A stretch of 11,607 nt of DNA. Source: Rhizopus sp. PT2906 (taxonomy: Eukaryota > Mucoromycota > Mucoromycetes > Mucorales > Rhizopodaceae). The DNA is taken from assembly GCA_025529335.1 (NCBI GenBank), contig JAMYHX010000812.1:1-11607 (forward strand), in the 5' to 3' direction. Below are positions 1 to 6,903 of this stretch, piece by piece (position 1 is the stretch's first letter; the number at the start of each line of letters is the position of its first letter). The notes beneath the pieces were generated by a model that was not told the DNA's origin, made no database searches, and worked only from the letters and a program-made list of their open reading frames with translations. Made by a program: the position numbers and the translations under genes.

Positions 1-317
1 TTTTTTATTAAACATTAAAAATGCGCTTTGCAGTCCTTACCAGTATGATTATCCTTTTTTTCTCAGGAGATAGTCTTGATCGAAAGGACTTTCATCAATT
101 AAAGTTGTCGCTTTTTTTTTTTTTCATCAAACTACTTCCACTACAGTCTTTATGACAAAAAACTGCATGTTCAAACTAATCAAATACTTCAAATAAAGAA
201 TATGTCCAAAAGACCAACTGACGGTGGGAGCACTGTATGGAAATCAACGCCTAGATACTATTCTAGTGCATACATGAGTTATTTCTTAAAATAAATAACA
301 GTTTGAAAAAGATGGGT
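1..317. other. AT-rich non-coding left edge
   Basis: I see no supportable gene here. The stretch is AT-rich with long T runs (for example around 109-124). On the minus strand the first bases read as an AATAAA-like polyadenylation context, so a gene to the left could end here, but no convincing last exon is visible. A 24-nt motif at 214-237 recurs at 2976-2999 and is listed separately. Confidence 0.5.
214..237 (+). repeat. 24-nt direct repeat, copy 1
   Basis: This copy begins CCAACTGACGGTGG and ends ACTGTA. The same string recurs at 2976-2999 in the same orientation. The two copies differ only by two compensating one-base indels (GGGAGC-ACT here, GG-AGCGACT there). The flanks do not obviously match. 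The copies bracket the relic/repeat zone about 2.7 kb apart. The function is unknown; it could be part of a dispersed repeat or a shared regulatory motif. Confidence 0.6.
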
Positions 318-566
318 AATGCTACGCGTGCTCCGTTTTTACTAGAAACGCCCTTTTTGTGTGTATTAGGCTCCGTTTCTTCAGTATGTCTGGTAGATGG
401 ATATTTTCTAATTTTACATCATTAGATGAGCTTTCAAATCTGTTATACGCTTATCATGCAAGTCAATTAAACAATAAAGGCTTACTATTGATGGGCTTCA
501 TTAAGCAAACTAAAGCCATATACAAGAATTGTGTGTCTCTAGTAAAAACGGAGCGTGCGTAGTATT
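318..566. mobile_element. Candidate MITE-like element with 32-bp terminal inverted repeats
   Basis: The left arm 318-349 and the right arm 535-566 are inverted copies matching at 28 of 32 positions. Their shared core is GCTCCGTTTTTACTAGA (332-346 region and its complement near 539-554). The whole unit is 249 bp, AT-rich inside, and encodes no recognisable transposase, which fits a non-autonomous miniature inverted-repeat element. A partial echo of the core (GGCTCCGTTTCTT) lies just inside the left arm near 369. I could not define a target-site duplication; TA is present near both ends (317-318 and 563-564) but not symmetrically. A 67-codon open frame at 359-562 fills the interior, and I see no evidence that it is a gene. 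Confidence 0.6.
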
Positions 567-963
567 CCTCACTGACAAAAGAAGACATTTTCTTTTTTAT
601 CTCTTTCTTAAAAAAAACCAAGATGACAACTTTATAAAGTCTTGCTTAGCTTGACGTTACATATTGAAAAGTTTTGTTGACGACATCACAAGTAGTGCGT
701 AGAGGTAACGCCCGTAGGATTGGTCTATTTTCTGGTGCATGTAGTGTTCACCTTTTTCTTTCATAGTGTTCTGGTAAAGATGTTTTACAAAACAACTATG
801 AATTACATCATGTTGAAGCAAGCGGTTTGCGAACAGCAATATTCAATGTCTCACTGGATAAGCTTCATAATTTCAAAGATTTGAACAGGCTGGAGTTATA
901 ATACTTGGCGTAAGTTACTAATGTTTGATCTTATTATCACTGTTATTGATTTTTATCTTCTAG
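567..963. other. Non-coding stretch with a diverged repeat copy
   Basis: There is no intact gene. Positions 663-735 are a diverged copy of the right arm and flank of the inverted repeat at about 1493-1570: both share an ATTGAAA...TTGTTGAC.ACATCACA.GTAG core. Read on the minus strand, both copies can encode TCDVVNK followed by a Phe two residues later, but copy 1 cannot be read without frame breaks. A consensus-looking donor (GTAAGT at 910) and an acceptor (TTCTAG ending at 963) bracket 910-963, which suggests an old intron. Confidence 0.4.
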
Positions 964-1120
964 TGTATTTCTCTCTGGGATCGTCCATACTATTGACGTT
1001 CACAGCTGGGCCTTCTCAGTAGTTACTGATCTACTTTCACCATTGAAAAAGCTATCAGTAACAATCAAGTCAATTGTCCCCACAAATATTCAGATAATCA
1101 TTAGAACAATTGATGCTTGA
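964..1120 (+). pseudogene. Relic exon-like coding fragment, unknown family
   Basis: A 52-codon open stretch (965-1120, ending in TGA) follows a good intron-like unit, with donor GTAAGT at 910 and acceptor CTTCTAG at 957-963. The translation includes SWAFSVVTDLLSPL and is hydrophobic/helical in character. The sequence before the donor cannot be joined in frame without a stop, so I read this as a decayed exon. It may belong with the fragment at 1622-2168, with the inverted-repeat unit 1164-1568 lying between them. I do not recognise the family with confidence. Confidence 0.3.
1022..1062. repeat. Short imperfect hairpin
   Basis: GTTACTGAT (1022-1030) is matched by its exact inverse ATCAGTAAC (1054-1062). 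Partial pairing continues inward through the CTTTCA / TGAAAAAG bases. It lies within the relic coding fragment, so it may be chance. Confidence 0.4.
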
Positions 1121-1163
1121 TATTAAAAAAGTAAGAATGCTTTGAAATCAAATAGGATAAACA

Positions 1164-1568
1164 CTACGCGCACAAGGAAATCCACGAGAAATCTAATGCT
1201 ACAGGCGCTTCCTTGGGGCACTGCATGTGGCGTCACTATACAACTTCGCACTACCAAAGTGTCTGCCTAACCTAAGACTGTCCAGTGGGATATTCTTTAA
1301 TATAAAATACGAATTTATCATAATTGCACATGAATGATCCTGGTTCTTTGCTGGTAGAACTGACAACGTAATTTAGAATAAATAACATTTCTTCTTTATC
1401 TTTTTCTTTTTGAAACTTTATAAAAGCCATATTCTGCGTTAAGGAACATGGAAAGATATCTGTTCCTGCACAAGCTTAACGTCACGCTGCTCATTGAAAC
1501 GTTTGTTGACCACATCACAGGTAGCGCTTGTAACATTAACCCTCTTGTGGATTTCCTCGTGCGCATAG
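1164..1568. repeat. Inverted repeat with 49-nt arms, about 80% identical
   Basis: The left arm 1164-1212 and the reverse complement of 1520-1568 align without gaps at 39 of 49 positions. Most differences are transitions. The arms begin CTACGCGCAC and CTATGCGCAC, a start resembling the CTACGC ends of the element at 318-566. The inside (1213-1519) has no recognisable transposase. The right arm and its inner flank have a diverged third copy at 663-735, so this is a small dispersed repeat family. Open frames exist through the right arm on both strands: a 45-aa frame at 1448-1585 (+), and a minus frame reading HEEIHKRVNVTSATCDVVNK. I cannot tell whether either was ever a gene. Confidence 0.55.
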
Positions 1569-1621
1569 TATACATAATCAAATAGATATAAAATTATTCA
1601 CTTTTTTAAATTGGTAGTTTT

Positions 1622-2168
1622 ATGCAGGTGAAGGCTTTGAAGCTGTCAGAGTTTGTATCCTTGAAAAGAAATTGGAAGCTTACAAGTCAAAAGAAGCAAC
1701 TCTTAGATATGTTAGACTATATGTAAGTAAAAAGATCATCATTTTTAATTTCACTAAATTAAACGCTCATTCATTAAAACTCTAACATCTCTTTCATTTC
1801 GACTCTTGTAGTATAAATAAGGTTAGCTGCTCATCATGGAAAGATGAGACTGAGATGAGATATCTTGAGTATTGGAAGCCACTGTTCAAAACTCTATTTA
1901 GAGATTGCAACTTGATAATCAAAAGGTGAGTATATTTTTAGATGTAGAAGTAAGAAACAATCATCTAAAAATGATCCAAAGGCAATAGCAACAAGCGTTA
2001 TAGTGTGAATCAAAAATACCAACAGCCATTTTAATTATTTAGAAAAATACACAGCTTGGTTGTTTAGATGATATTTATGGAGAAAATGAACCAGAACATA
2101 GCTTTGATGATGATTCAGTTCTTTTCTTCCCTTCTACCTCTTCACAAAGCTCAATGATGGTTAATTAA
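1622..2168 (+). pseudogene. Spliced coding remnant with aromatic/basic motif, probably broken
   Basis: An ATG at 1622 opens exon 1622-1722. A donor (AT|GTAAGT) and acceptor (CTTGTAG) remove 1723-1811, joining in frame to 1812-1925. The join reads LLDMLDYIINKVSCSSWKDE and later RYLEYWKPLFKTLFRD. A second good donor (AAAAG|GTGAGT) follows at 1926. The next plausible exon, 2043-2168, follows acceptor ATTTAG, is acidic and Ser-rich (for example SFDDDSVLFFPSTSSQSS) and ends in TAA. It is open only in a frame that does not match the phase of the previous exon. From sequence style I suspect a multi-copy hypothetical family of Mucorales, but that is memory-based and not verifiable here. The phase mismatch suggests decay or a missed small exon. 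Confidence 0.4.
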
Positions 2169-2245
2169 ATAAACACTCATCATGACTCGCGAATTTCTTG
2201 GAAGGACAGTGTAAAATTCGCGAAAGCAGCTAAGTTGTGTTTATT
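2168..2245. repeat. Two-part palindrome (TCGCGAATTT stem with outer AATAAACAC arms)
   Basis: TCGCGAATTT at 2187-2196 pairs perfectly with AAATTCGCGA at 2214-2223 across 17 nt. Further out, AATAAACAC at 2168-2176 pairs perfectly with GTGTTTATT at 2237-2245. The intervening arms (10 and 13 nt) do not match. The structure starts at the stop codon of the relic 1622-2168. It could be the end of a transposable element or a terminator-like structure. Confidence 0.5.
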
Positions 2246-2570
2246 GCTATTTTTTAACAAAGCTCCATGAGAATTCTATTTAACCAGGGTATCCCTTCGA
2301 CACTTCTTCTTGTCTCTTTTTAAGTGTTGACATGAAGTATGGTAAGATGTAAAATCATTCTGACATTGTGCAATTGTTTAGAAAGTTTATGGAAAGGATT
2401 CTGTACAAGTGAATAAGGCTTTTGAATAAAGTTCTTTCAACAACATTCTTTTTTATAACAACTAATAACTTCTTTTTGTAATTAATTCTCATTACTTCTG
2501 TCAAGAGTAAATGAAAGTGCTTTCATTAACTATGTGGTAAAAGAAGCAATTATGATAACTTGTGATATTT

Positions 2571-2589
2571 GTTGTTGTTGTTGTGGTTG
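2571..2589 (+). repeat. GTT microsatellite
   Basis: Four perfect GTT units are followed by an interrupted GTGGTTG end. It is short and non-coding, with no sign of function. Confidence 0.6.
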
Positions 2590-2975
2590 TAATAGTAAGA
2601 GTAGACAGAAAGTGCAATGGGACCCTTTATGTTTCTTTTATTTGGAAGAATAAATATAAAGATATTAAAAATGATAGCTACACTTATTATGATTGATCAG
2701 TTTATGTTGCTGCTTTTGTTATCGATGTGTAGACACTGCTTATTGACTCTTATTCAACATAGAATATGATATTGAAACCAGATATGATGACTTTAAAGCA
2801 TCTTTATAATTCATTTAACCTTCCATAAGTCAATTTAACAACTGCTTAAGTAAATGCCTTCATAGGTGTATCTCTATTACACATGCCCAAATATACAGGT
2901 CAAAAGTGAGCAATGTTTCCCTTTTTTGATTAAACTAATATCAACATAGCAATAAACTCTTTGCTAAAGTCTGGT

Positions 2976-2999
2976 CCAACTGACGGTGGAGCGACTGTA
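2976..2999 (+). repeat. 24-nt direct repeat, copy 2
   Basis: This repeats the motif at 214-237 in the same orientation and differs by two single-base indels. It lies 195-219 bp upstream of the protease ATG, so it could be either a promoter element or repeat debris. Confidence 0.6.
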
Positions 3000-3194
3000 A
3001 AGCACAAAAATCTGTCCCTAAAAGGGAAAACATTCGTTCCTGAGCAATGTGTGTAACCAGTGGTAAATATTTATCCCCTACCAACATCATTTGTTCTCAT
3101 GTGACTCCTCCTCCTGACTTTCCATTTTAGTTAAAAAGCATCAAATTGGCGCAATTTTCTTATCTTTTTTTCATTTTTTCATTTATTTGTTACT

Positions 3195-4810
3195 ATGGGA
3201 GCCGAATCTTCTAAACCTATTTCAAGTCCTTCATCGTCTACCAGAGACGTTGTTGAATTTGACGAAAAGCTTGCCTACCAATTTGCTGATTTGGATATTG
3301 ACGATATCAAGCATGTTTCCTCTGATTTATCTATCGAAAGCATTTCGAGATATTCCAAGCGTTTTTATCAAGATAGTAAAAACCTGTTGGCTAAAAATGC
3401 ATTAGCTGGAAATGATCCTACTAATGTGTTTTTGAATTCTTCTGCTGCCATCCATAATGATCGTCACACGTTTAATGTCAAGATAGACTTGGAAGGCTCT
3501 GCTACCAATCAAAAGTCAAGTGGTCGTTGTTGGCTATTTGCTGGAACAAACATTATGAGAATTGCCGTTATCACAAAATACAATTTACCAGATGACTTTG
3601 AACTCTCTCAAAGCTATTTATTTTTTTATGGTAAGCCAACTGGTGTAAATTTGCCCCATGTTACTGATGCATTAAAAACAGATAAACTTGAAAAGGCTAA
3701 CTGGTTCCTTGAAAACATGATTGACCTTGCACACGAGGATATTGATGATCGAGTAGTTCAATATCTCTTGACTGATCCTGTTGGTGATGGTGGCCAGTTT
3801 GATATGCTGATTAACCTTGTTGAAAAATACGGTGTTGTACCCAAGAGTGTATTTCCGGAAACATTCTCGTCATCAAACACAAGACGTTTAAATTGGCTGG
3901 TTACTGTGAAGCTCCGTGAATTTGCTACGGTTATTCGTAAGCAAATCAGTTTGGGTATGTCAACACAATCTGTTCGTGTCTTGAAAGAAAAGATGATGGA
4001 AGATATTTATCGCATCATTACAATTCATCTTGGAGAACCTCCTTCTCAATTTGATTGGGAAACTCAGGATAAGAATGGCAAGTATATTGGTATTCATCAT
4101 TTGACACCCAAGAGGTTTTTCAAGGAAGTTGTCAACTTTCCTGTAAGTTGCGTACTCATTGTATCATATATTAGCCTAACCCTTTACATAGATCTCTTCT
4201 ATGGTCTCATTAATCAATGATCCACGTAATCCTACGGATGCACTCTATACTGTTGATCGCCTTGGTAACATTGTCGGTGGCAAACCCATCCGTTATATCA
4301 ATACCACTTCGGAAAATCAAAAGCAACTCGCTATCAACGTCCTAAAATCTGGTAGACCAGTATGGTTTGGTTGTGATGTGGGGCAGTTTAGTAACAACCG
4401 CGTGGGTGCTATGGATACCAAAATTTATGATTATGAACTCGCATTCAATATTAAGTTCAATTTGACCAAAGAAGAAAGATTGTTGTACAAGGAAAGTCTG
4501 ATGACTCATGCTATGGTTTTCACAGGTGTTCACTTAGATAAGGATGGTAAGCCAGTCCGATGGCGTGTAGAAAATTCATGGGGTGAGGATACTTCTGGAG
4601 ATAAAGGCTTTTGGGTTATGACAGACGAATGGTTCTCTGCTTTTGTCTATCAGGTATGTGACAAACTTAATGGAATATGTGTGCTAAAGTACTTTATAGG
4701 TTGTGCTTGAAAACAAGGATGTTCCTAAAAAACTACTTGCAATCTTGGATACTGAGCCTACTGTGTTGCCTGCGTATGATCCTATGGGAGCATTAGCCTG
4801 TCCTCATTAG
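3195..4810 (+). CDS. Bleomycin hydrolase / cysteine aminopeptidase (peptidase C1B), 4 exons
   Basis: Exons are 3195-3630, 3682-4142, 4192-4653 and 4700-4810; introns are 51, 49 and 46 nt; the product is 489 aa. This is the homologue of yeast Lap3/Blh1 and human BLMH, a papain-fold aminopeptidase that forms a hexameric barrel, trims peptides and hydrolyses bleomycin and homocysteine thiolactone. The catalytic set is visible: Gln106 and Cys112 in NQKSSGRCWLFA, His405 in SLMTHAMVFTG, and Asn427 in RVENSWGED. The C-terminus DPMGALACPH matches the family arm that reaches into the active site, with three residues beyond the usual GALA end. The first intron has no in-frame stop and is 51 nt; splicing it restores the family block FFYDKLEKAN, whereas readthrough inserts 17 residues. 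The N-terminus MGAESSKP resembles an N-myristoylation signal. The start is supported by the ATG after a pyrimidine-rich leader. An AATAAA lies 36 bp after the stop. Confidence 0.95.
3631..3681 (+). other. Stop-less 51-nt intron in the protease gene
   Basis: The donor is TATG|GTAAGCC, the acceptor AAAAACAG|ATAAAC, and a branch-like ACTGAT lies about 15 nt before the end. Its length is a multiple of three and it has no stop in the reading frame. Removal joins G to AT, making the Asp of the conserved FFYDKLEKAN block, which is the main evidence that it is spliced. Confidence 0.9.
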
Positions 4811-5174
4811 GGTTAAATTGACATTTTTGTCCATGTTGTACTACGAATAAAATAAATGACATTTATCCCACTGCAAAGTCTTTCTATATTGAGCCATCAC
4901 ATACAAATATCTCATTGAGATCAACAATCAAGCATCTCTGATATGTTCCAACAAACATACTAAAAGCAAATACTCTTCCAAGTTGCTACCATTTTGTTTT
5001 TAAAAGTAATTCACTGTGGATTGGTCGATTTGAACCGCTTTTTCAAATATGATTACATAGCTTTTCGTTTTCTAATATTGATGATCTGAAGCTGAACCAA
5101 GTTCTATTTTTTTGATTGATACAATCTGATGACTTCACTGTTGATGCTTACAACTGAATGATTAAAAGTTTTAT
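4811..5174. other. Convergent intergenic region
   Basis: This is the space between the protease (+) and the WKF-domain gene (-), which converge. It holds the protease polyadenylation signals and, at 5170-5175, the AATAAA (minus strand) of the WKF gene. A small inverted repeat (ATTTGAA / TTCAAAT around 5029-5047) is present. No gene is seen. Confidence 0.6.
4846..4856 (+). terminator. Polyadenylation signal of the protease gene
   Basis: Two overlapping AATAAA hexamers (4846-4851 and 4851-4856) lie shortly after the stop codon of the protease gene. Confidence 0.6.
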
Positions 5175-5175
5175 T
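5170..5175 (-). terminator. Polyadenylation signal overlapping the WKF-gene stop
   Basis: On the minus strand the stop and following bases read TAAATAAAA, so AATAAA begins on the last A of the TAA stop codon. Confidence 0.55.
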
Positions 5176-5901
5176 TATAAAAGCGTATCTACAATTAATC
5201 TCGCACGTCTAACTTCCTCTGATTCGTCTTGCTTAGTATTTGACTGTGTCACTGATACTTGTGCTAATAACTTTTCTGCATCAAAATCATCAAAGTCATC
5301 ATTACTGACATTGGTATATCCTGTCAAATTATTTCCAATAGAATTCTTTGGTATTCTGTCTTGTGCCTCTTTTTTCGTTTTCTATCAATAAATATTAGCA
5401 TATACATCACTTGTATCTATGGAATACAAATACCTCACGTGATGCACCCTGCAAATCTTTTAAATATTCCAATGCATTATCAAATTCACTTTTAGGCATC
5501 TTGTATATATTTTGAAGAATCCATGTTTGTAACACCTTTTTGAATTTCCAGTTCTTTCTGTCATTTACAAACAATCGAAGGTATTCAAACGCTTCTTTTT
5601 GCTTACTGTCCGTTTTTGTTTCTTCTGCCTTTTTCACCTTGAGTTTTTTAGCTTTCTTTGCCTTCTTTTCTGAGACTTGTTCTTCATTTTTTCTCTTTTT
5701 CCCTCCTTCAGTAACAGTTTCCACTTTTTGTTCGTTCCCTTCATCGTCAAAAGAGACGTGTATACTCTTTACTCCTTTTAATAGTGCTTCTTTAGCTGCT
5801 TTCTTTGCTGTCATAGCCTCCAATAGCTTTTGTCCTTGAGTTTGTTTTGGTTTTTCATCTGTTTTAGGTTCACTTTTCTTTATTGATTTGACATTAGACA
5901 T
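5175..5901 (-). CDS. WKF-domain (C7orf50-like) basic protein, 2 exons
   Basis: Exon 1 is 5434-5901 and exon 2 is 5175-5381, separated by a 52-nt intron (GTATTT...GATAG, branch GCTAAT); the product is 224 aa. The WKF domain (about residues 103-165) shows FEYLRLFVNDRKNWKFKKVL, with WKF at 118-120, then QTWILQNIY and LKDLQGASRE. Exon 2 continues with KTKKEAQDRI, an acidic linker (NDDFDDFDAEKLL) and a basic C-terminal helix EEVRRARLIVDTLL. This matches the overall plan of human C7orf50, whose tail also ends in a short Arg-rich helix. The N-terminal half is Lys-rich (KKRK at 68-71; KKAKKAKKLKVKK at 79-91), fitting nuclear or nucleolar localisation. The molecular role of the family is poorly known; a link to ribosome biogenesis is inference. 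If the intron is retained, translation stops after VFVFHRYK, giving 164 aa. AATAAA overlaps the stop codon. Confidence 0.85.
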
Positions 5902-6260
5902 CTTTTAGATTGTTGAATAGATCAAAAAAAAAAAAAAGAAAAAGAAAAATTTGATCTTCACGTTGACAGCCCAAACAGTCACTCTTTACTGAGAGGAAAT
6001 TGCATAGTTCACTCAATTTTCTTTACGGGCATCCATAAGTTTGTTGAAGTATAAAGATACTCAACAATACAAGCTCATAGCAAAGTGTACAAGTTTATTG
6101 CTTATTTCAAGAAGATGATCCTGAAGGGCCATCATACAGCAACAACAGCAATTGCATCTGTGTTCCAAATCATATGTGACTGCAACTCTGCTGACCACGA
6201 CACGCAAGCAGGTAGACGTATGCTTTCTCTTTTCTTTATATAATCTAATAATAAACAGAA
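5902..6260. promoter_or_regulatory. Shared divergent promoter region, WKF gene / UMP1
   Basis: These 359 bp separate two divergently transcribed genes and must contain both promoters. An A-rich run (about 5926-5949) lies just upstream of the WKF gene. A 42-codon open frame (6115-6243, +) sits in the presumptive UMP1 leader and could act as an upstream ORF. I do not see the yeast proteasome element GGTGGCAAA on either strand. A possible leader intron, 6212-6258, ends CTAATAATAAACAG just before the UMP1 ATG. Confidence 0.45.
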
Positions 6261-6879
6261 ATGGTAAACTGAAAACTAATTGAATGAAAAGAACGCACAT
6301 TTATTCATTGCTTAGTCACTTCGTATTGCTCCCGATACATACCATGCAACTACCAAGAGCACGTTAAACACAACTCATGCAGAATATGGCGGACATGATG
6401 CTTTCCGTTTTGGTATTCGTTCTATCAAGAATGAGGTCATGCCTAAGCATCCTCTTGAACATAGATTAAATAACGTAAAATATTATTTTAAAATAAAACA
6501 AGACAACTTACTTTTATTATGTAGTGGGAAGAGACACAGTGGGAGTTGAAACTAAACTTGGCACGTCAGGCATATGGCATGCATGCTCCAATTAAGCTCA
6601 TGATGGAAAGGAACATTGTTGAAAAGGTAAAGACTACATTATATCTAAATGATTATACTAATATCATATAGCGTCAACGTGTACCTGTGATGCCTTCTTC
6701 AAATTTACACTTGGATATTTTGTTAGGCAAAGATGAGACAATTGACTATGAAGACTTCCTTAACGGTAAATATACAAGTGCTATTTTACATAAAAGCTAA
6801 TAATCGATATTCAGATCCTAGCTTATCAACCGAATCTGTGGATTTGCATACATTTATGGAGCACAAGCTTAAATTGTAA
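6261..6879 (+). CDS. UMP1: Proteasome maturation factor UMP1/POMP, 5 exons
   Basis: Exons are 6261-6263, 6316-6474, 6525-6626, 6672-6765 and 6815-6879; the product is 140 aa, close to human POMP (141 aa). UMP1 is the short-lived chaperone that joins half-proteasomes, coordinates processing of the beta-subunit propeptides and becomes the first substrate of the finished 20S core. The protein starts MSLRIAPDTYH. It shows the family blocks HDAFRFGIRSIKNEVMPKHP (HPLE at 46-49), then NNWEETQ, GMHAPIKLMMERNIVEKRQR, VPVMPSSNLHLDILLGKDET (aligning with human SSNLSLDVLRGNDET), IDYEDFLNDPS, and a C-terminus MEHKLKL. The first coding exon is ATG alone: without splicing it reads MVN-stop, and splicing yields the expected N-terminus. 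It converges with the carboxylase gene, with 19 bp between stop codons. Confidence 0.93.
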
Positions 6880-6882
6880 ATC

Positions 6883-6892
6883 AATAAATAAA
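6883..6892 (+). terminator. Polyadenylation signal of UMP1
   Basis: Overlapping AATAAA hexamers (6883-6888 and 6887-6892) lie 4 nt after the UMP1 stop, inside the short gap to the convergent carboxylase gene. Confidence 0.6.
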
Positions 6893-6897
6893 AAGGC

Positions 6898-6903
6898 TTT
6901 ATT
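6898..6903 (-). terminator. Polyadenylation signal overlapping the carboxylase stop
   Basis: On the minus strand the gene end reads AAGCAATAAAGCC: AATAAA spans the last sense codon, the TAA stop and one further base. Transcripts using it would end inside UMP1 exon 5. Confidence 0.55.

Larger units (their letters stand above)
2246..3194. other. Long AT-rich intergenic region upstream of the protease gene
   Basis: I see no gene. The region contains a short GTT/TTG microsatellite (2571-2589) and the second copy of the 24-nt motif (2976-2999), about 195 bp before the bleomycin hydrolase start. A T/C-rich run (about 3160-3194) leads into the start codon, as is common for a fungal promoter/leader. 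I do not see a clear TATA or CCAAT arrangement. Confidence 0.5.

Noticed and set aside
359..562. 67-codon open frame on the plus strand
   Set aside because: It fills the interior of the 318-566 inverted-repeat element and runs into its right arm. It has no recognisable domain, so it is treated as element filler.
3187..3405. Overlapping plus-strand frame at the protease start
   Set aside because: It lacks an ATG at its start and lies out of frame with the protease, whose own frame carries the family sequence.
5000..5060. B-box-like GGTTCAAATC on the minus strand, possible tRNA
   Set aside because: No matching A box, the T-stem bases do not pair, and no acceptor stem can be formed at tRNA spacing.
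5158..5391. 77-codon plus-strand open frame
   Set aside because: It is the complement of exon 2 of the WKF-domain gene, whose minus-strand reading fits the family tail.
6061..6300. 79-codon minus-strand open frame
   Set aside because: It overlaps the UMP1 leader and first intron, has a Cys run from a low-complexity CAA/CAG stretch, and resembles no known family.
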